Of a stretch of DNA of 64,000 nucleotides, positions 59,014 through 64,000 are shown piece by piece. The stretch lies in the NCBI GenBank assembly GCA_039545295.1, contig BCIK01000003.1, positions 1,284,891 to 1,348,890 of the forward strand. The letters run 5' to 3'. The DNA is from Udeniomyces pyricola. Its lineage: Eukaryota > Basidiomycota > Tremellomycetes > Cystofilobasidiales > Mrakiaceae. Position numbers and translations under genes: made by a program. Under the pieces are notes generated by a model. The model had not been told where the DNA came from. It saw only the letters and a list, made by a program, of their open reading frames with translations, and searched no databases. Every line of letters starts with the position of its first letter. Position 1 is the stretch's first letter.

Positions 59014-59439
59014 GGAGTTGGATGTCGGTGCAGATGAGTCGATGGATAGTTGACTGATTGATTGCAGGTGATGATGAATATGATGGAAGATGGATATTGA
59101 TAGTGATATTAATATTAACATTGATTATACTGGAGATAGATATTGTGTGTACTGGATGAATATCCACTGTACGGTTTATACCGCATATCACTGTGTTTGT
59201 AATATATATAAGCATATTTATCAGATACACTTTATTTTTTGACCTCAAATATTCAATATTAAATATGCAATATTCAATATCAGGGCGCGCGACGCGTATC
59301 TCCGTGGGGATTTCCCCATCGTGCCCCCATCGAATCCTCTCCGGCTCAGCCCATTCCCGGTCCTTCCATCTTGGACGTCCTCTACTACGGAGTCCACCCA
59401 ACCACCTACATCACCCTCGCCCACTCAATCCCATCCCCC
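59014..59439. promoter_or_regulatory. Divergent promoter with AT-rich repeats
   Basis: 426 bases between the 282-residue membrane protein (-) and the TMEM135-like gene (+). It contains ATTGAT/ATATTAAT motifs (about 59090-59130) and AATATTCAATAT repeats (about 59246-59281), resembling the AT repeats of the divergent promoter at 12576-12683. Confidence 0.55.
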
Positions 59440-62400
59440 ATGCCTTCGACTGCTTCATCAGATGACTCCAACGCCACAAGCCGCCCGCTCAGAAGGGTCT
59501 CGTCCCGCGTCAGGTTCGAACGCTTGCATGGCTTCACCGACTCCCGGATGCCAAAGCAGGACGACGAGTGAGGCCCAGTGCGAGGAGTGATAGTACCAAC
59601 GATCCCTTCCCCCTCTTTGACAACTTCAATCATCCACCAAACTCATCACGTATACTCATTCTCATCCTTCATCCTCCATCTCACCTCTAGGCCTACACCC
59701 AAATCAACCACCGAGCCCGGCACACCCAACATCGCAGAGTCCGTCGTCGCGTCTTCTCTAGATTGACCATTGATGGACATCATCGTCCCCCAAGAGATCC
59801 ACTCTCAGCCCTGTCTTGATATCATCCAGAGCTAATCCTTCAAAACCCTTTACACCTCTGACTCTAGAGCGGCAGCCCACATCCGTCGAACCTTATCCCT
59901 CGCATCATTTGATACCCTCCTTCTCCTAGCAACTCAGCGAGACGACGATGACGACCGGGACGAATCCGATCCAACTGCTTATAATGCCTTCGACACTCTG
60001 GCCCCTTTAACTGACGATCCAGAAGGACTCGCTACCTCTCATACAGCTCTGAGCTCAACCTCGACTCCTTCTGGCTCACTCGTCCCAACACCACCACGCC
60101 AGTCTTATGATCCCCGGCAAGCGAAAAAGACACTCAACCAACGTCGAAGGGCGGAATCTCAACAGCTTCTTTTAGACCTCAGCAGCATCGTTTGGCGACC
60201 CCCGGGCGAATCCAAGGGTCGGCCTAGCGACTGGGAGAGATTACTCGTTCACGCCTTCAGGAAAGCCACCAGGAGCTTCATCCTGTCATTTGGTCTGAGA
60301 GCGGGTGTAGGCTTGATGTTGACGCTCTTGCGAGGTCTCCAATCTCGGTAAATACGCTCGCTCCCAACGTTTTCTGCGGTCAGATAGCATCCGTTCTCGA
60401 CTGATCAACCACCCTCTTAACTTTTGTCCTCGTCTCGTCACAGACGCCTTTCTGCCAAAGCTCTCATCTCATCCATATTCTCCATCAACCCCAACCTACG
60501 GTTCTCGCTCCTTTTCGCCACGTTCTCCTTCGTTCATACGTCTCTCCTTCACGGTCTCCGCCTCGCTCCCCCCTTACGCTACCACACCCGTCGGCTCAAT
60601 TTTTGGCTCAAGCACCTCCGTCAATCGACCTCCCAGTCGACTTCGCTGCTCGAGTCTATCGAGGATGGCATCGAGTGCCTTTCGACGACCGAATGCCCGT
60701 TCGGGCCGCCTTCGGCCGAGTTTGATGATTCGGGCGAACGCGAGTGGCATCCCGCCATTGCTGGGTTCGTCGCTGGAGGGATCGCCATCTACTGGTTGAA
60801 GAAGGGAGATCGTCGGGGCATGATTGAGCAAGTCCTCGTTCGAGGCGTCGAGGGCGTTTGGAATGCGTATGGCATCCGAAACGTGCCGTTTGGAGCGCTT
60901 TGGGTGTTTGGTGGGTAGTACTAGCGGGAGAAGAAAAAAAAGACGAGAAAAAAACGACCCTGCTTTGACTTCGTTTGTTGGTGGCTTTTTCTGTCGCTAA
61001 CATTGTTGCTTCGTTCTCCTCCTGTACATCCAGGCATTTGTGCGGGTCAAATCATGTCGAATTGGCTCGTACGTTTGCCGATGGAGTCGACCCCCATACC
61101 TCATCCTACATCATATGACCGATCACTGTGCCTCATGGCTCACACTTCAATCTCTTCCTCCTTCTTTCTTGGGCGTCTTACGTCCACCAGGTCTCACCAG
61201 AGCATCTCCCTTCCTCATACAATGCATTCATCATGGGCGCTTTCAACGGTCCTCCTGCCGCCGTCGCTATTCAACGGTCTTTTGGTAAGAATAGTCCCAT
61301 CAATTCACACGACGTCGAACGCTGCCTCTCCTTCAAGCGGGGCGTCACGGATCAGAACCGGACGAAACTTTTATCCATGCTCGACTATGTCAAAACGCAT
61401 GATGGGAAATGGACTGAGCCGTTCGTGCCATGGTACGTACTCTTGGCCGCTCCTCGCCGATTCAACACATACGAATTCCGAACCGATCAAAAAGATTTTT
61501 TTCGCCTTCCTATCCCTTCATTTTTTCTTCTTCTGTATGTACAGCTTTGCGCTTCATCCCGATCGCACTGACTGCCTCCCAAACCTATTCGATCGCTTGT
61601 TCCTCGTCTTCAAGCACATGCTACCCATCTACGCGTAAGTTGACATTTGTCAGGAGATCTCACTTTCTATGGCTGATTGGTCTGTATCAACAGACGTCCA
61701 ATTCGGTAGAGCCAATATACTTACCCTGTCTCTCTCTCTCCAGCTCCCTTCATTTCATTCCGCCATTCATATTTAAGCGCAACATTCTCTTCAAACGCCA
61801 GCCCAAACCCGATGGAACTCTCACCCCTTCGACGCCCTTTACGCGCTCCTCGCCCGCTACTACGGCACACGTCGACTCCACAGCTGCCACCTCCACTACC
61901 ACCAACACCACCACGGGCACCAACAAGGCGAGTAGAAAGGCACCCGCAGCGAAACGCAAGCTCGATCTCAAAGAGCTTTTCAAGCTCATCGTGCGAGGGA
62001 CTAAAGGAACGATCCGAAGTGGGGCTTTCTTGGCGGTGTTCGTGTTGATCTACCATGGTAAGGCGGCGGCTCCAGTCTCGATGCTCTGTCTGTTGGTTGC
62101 ATTTTTAGTTTGGATAGTCTGAAGCAACTTGCTGACTGGGTCTTGTTTATCTAAATCTGCTCTCCTCCTCTCCGACCCTCCTCCCTTCCGGTTTCTGTGT
62201 GATCGTTGACATGCTTTTCTTCTTTACGACCTCCTCATCGCACTCTTTCCCACACTGGTTCCACAGGCCTCATCTGTCTTCAGCACAAGTCATACCACCA
62301 CCTCAGTCCGCTCGGCCAACGGCTCCTCCTTTCCAAAGCCTACTTTTGGCTGGCGGGTCTGGCGACGTCGCTCTCGTTGCTGTTAGAAGAAAAGGTTGGC

Positions 62401-63019
62401 TGTCATGTTTTTTATATATTCTTTTCTATTCTTTTTTTATTTAAATCCCTCCCCCTTCTAATTCCTCGAGTCTATCTCTCGGCTTTGGACTGTTCTCTAT
62501 GGGGCGCATCTACTTTTTCTTTTCTGTGTGGTTTCCTGAGCTCACCCCTCTTTACTCTCTCGGGTTTCCCTTCTTCTTCTTCCTGCCATTTTGGATCACC
62601 TAGCGTCGTCGCTCCGAACTCGCCATGTACGTTCTTCCCCGAGGGATCTCAACCCTCTACTCGTCCGCCGTTCGTCGGTCGCTCATTCCGCAAACCCGAC
62701 TCTCGGACGGCTTCGGCGCCGGGCTCGCGATGGCCATGATTTGCGATCGTGCGGTGAGAGGACCAGGTGACCTGTCAGGGTTGGTCAGAAGAGGTCAGTC
62801 CCTTCCTTTATGAGATGGTCATGAAAACTCTTAGAAAGGGTTTCTAGGAAAAATAATGGACGTTCCTGACAATACATGAGGATGATCTTGACACTTCATC
62901 TTCCTCCATCCGTTCTTTCCTTCCCTCAACAACCCCCCCCCCTTCTTCTTTTCTTTTGCATTTTTTCTTCTTCGTCTTTTGAATGGTTTGAAATTCCAGT
63001 CCTTTATCAATTTACGTGA
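59440..63019 (+). CDS. TMEM135-like multi-pass membrane protein
   Basis: TMEM135-family proteins are linked to mitochondrial and peroxisomal function; fungal relatives are little studied. About twelve exons can be joined. The N-terminus (MPSTASSDD) is disordered, then HIRRTLSLASFDTLLLLATQ, and after a polar linker LLVHAFRKATRSFILSFGL. The conserved region runs through ISSIFSINPNLRFSLLFATF, HPAIAGFVAGGIAIYWLKKG, EGVWNAYGIRNVPFGALWVF, GICAGQIMSNWLV, VPCFALHPDRTDCLPNLFDR and GTIRSGAFLAVFVLIYHGL. Near the end is ELAMYVLPRGISTLYSSAV, the hallmark 'YxLPRxl' motif, and GFGAGLAMAMICDRAV. The final join at 63000 gives RRVLYQFT and a TGA at 63017-63019. Cys residues are regularly placed (CAG, VPC, TDC). 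The exon boundaries between 59580 and 59880 are uncertain. Confidence 0.8.
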
Positions 63020-63821
63020 TGAACACGAACGACATGACTCGACCGTGCTCCAGATGGGTCCCCACGGCCTTTTGTCTTCTTTTTCTTTTCTTTTCGTTCC
63101 TTCCCTCCCTTCGCCCCCCTTGTCTTTCCCTCATCTTCATCTCGATAAGTCTGCCCATGCCGACATTTCCTCTCTCCTTGCGACTGGATGCACGTGTACC
63201 TAGTCATGTACCCGATTGATCAGCCGGCAACGAAAAGTAATAACCCCCCCCCCCTTCGGCCCTGACCCTTATCTGTGCTTCTTACTTCTCAGCGCACTTT
63301 CGATCTCTTCAACATCCTTCCTCTTGCAACTGTCTTCATCTCCCCCCCCCCCACCCCTCCTCTTCTTCAATACTTTCCCCTTTGATGATGAATCCTTAAC
63401 CTCCTGTACTCTAATTCGCTATGAACCCCCCTCTCTCGCTCTCTCTCTTCCTCTCGGCTTCTATTCTTTCGTTAGTCAAAGTCCCATTTGGAATTGTTCT
63501 GATGCCCTTGCACATGTATACGTTCAGTACGACCACTACCACTACTAATATTACTATATAGTGCGTTCGCATGTAAACGTGTCAACATATGTATGTCAAC
63601 ATATGTATGTCTACGTATAACTCTAGCTTCATGAAAGGGATCTTAGGAAAAGAAAAAAAAAGCATCAAGATATCTAAATCTCTCTCTCTCTCTCTTCCTC
63701 CCTCTCTTCCCAACCCAACATCGGTTCTGTCCCTCATATCGTTCTCTTCTTTTCTCTTCTCTTTCCTTCTTCTAAAGCAAAGACTCTCCCCCTTCCCTCC
63801 CCCTCTCGAGTGATCACACTT
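63020..63821. other. Intergenic between convergent 3' ends
   Basis: CT-rich + strand with C runs at about 63243-63255 and 63342-63352, and a CATATGTATGTCAA tandem pair at about 63580-63605. No gene is supported. Confidence 0.6.
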
Positions 63822-63935
63822 TTATGAACCAAAGAAACCGAGGCCGCCGTCCATGCCGCCGGCTTCGGCCGTCGCGGGATCGCGAAGCTTGGCGTTGGTC
63901 GCGATGATGAGGCCACTAGCGTAGGTCTTGCCGAC
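63822..63935 (-). CDS. Last exon of a gene continuing past the window edge
   Basis: The exon begins after a CCCTCTAG acceptor and reads VGKTYASGLIIATNAKL, then DPATAEAGGMDGGLGFFGS and a TAA at 63824-63822. Codon use and the 38-codon length to a clean stop support a true coding exon. The rest lies beyond 64000, behind an A run on the + strand (T run in the intron on the sense strand). I do not recognise the protein from this tail. Confidence 0.65.
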   Translation of the reverse strand, partial: VGKTYASGLIIATNAKLRDPATAEAGGMDGGLGFFGS

Positions 63936-63961
63936 CTAGAGGGAAGAGAGGGGAAGGAAAC

Positions 63962-64000
<39 letters not shown>
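63962..64000. repeat. Poly-A run at the window edge
   Basis: About 38 consecutive A to the last base. It lies in the intron before the final exon of the minus-strand gene, where it reads as poly-T. Confidence 0.9.

Overview
This window is nuclear DNA of a filamentous or yeast-like basidiomycete fungus. I infer this from dense protein-coding genes broken by many short introns (mostly 50-150 bases, with GTRNGT donors and pyrimidine-rich tracts before the acceptor), fungal-specific families (BUD6, YDL183C-type K+/H+ exchange protein, fungal ULP2, POP4), and animal-like families kept by basidiomycetes (TMEM135-type protein, diacylglycerol-lipase-like class 3 lipase). Intron density and the pyrimidine-rich UTRs fit Tremellomycetes best, but the sequence does not prove the class. 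There is no operon, phage, CRISPR array or recognisable transposon. All N bases sit in poly-C runs, so they look like assembly uncertainty.

Layout. 1-2 kb: low-complexity pyrimidine-rich DNA. 2-3.5 kb (-): unknown protein. 5.7-9.7 kb (-): EPL1, a NuA4 acetyltransferase scaffold. 10.5-12.4 kb (-): mitochondrial K+/H+ exchange-related protein, divergent from a sphingoid-base/diacylglycerol kinase (12.8-14.7 kb, +). 15.5-21.1 kb (-): ULP2 SUMO protease. 22.2-23.4 kb (+): Alr4036-type FMN-binding oxidase-like protein. 23.5-24.8 kb (-): RNase P/MRP subunit POP4, divergent from BUD6 (25.2-29.9 kb, +). 31.4-34.3 kb (-): bZIP factor. 35.8-38.3 kb (-): secreted six-hairpin glycoside hydrolase (GH88/105 type), divergent from ribosomal protein RPL11 (39.2-40.6 kb, +). 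42.3-44.1 kb (-): TGS1 RNA cap hypermethylase. 44.7-47.0 kb (-): unknown protein with a calponin-like tail, divergent from a SCOC/Slo1 coiled-coil protein (47.3-47.9 kb, +). 48.1-48.8 kb (+): alkyltransferase-like DNA repair protein. 49.6-55.0 kb (+): class 3 lipase. 56.3-57.1 kb and 57.4-57.7 kb (-): small unknown proteins. 57.9-59.0 kb (-): membrane protein, divergent from a TMEM135-like protein (59.4-63.0 kb, +). 63.8 kb (-): last exon of a gene that leaves the window.

The genes are a mixed housekeeping set: chromatin (EPL1), SUMO removal, RNA processing (POP4, TGS1), translation (RPL11), DNA repair (ATL), polarity (BUD6), lipid and organelle metabolism (kinase, lipase, KHE, TMEM135) and cell-wall polymer breakdown. 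I see no functional gene cluster. The most unusual features are in gene structure. RPL11 has a Met-only first exon and a stop-codon-only last exon, with an open frame through the final intron. The bZIP gene has an intron inside its DNA-contact helix, and a cluster of TACGTA palindromes lies in its upstream region. Two divergent promoters carry ATTGAT-type repeats, one of them an inverted repeat. Splice joins were built by eye from frame, phase and splice-site consensus; where the joined exons give an exact multiple of three I say so.
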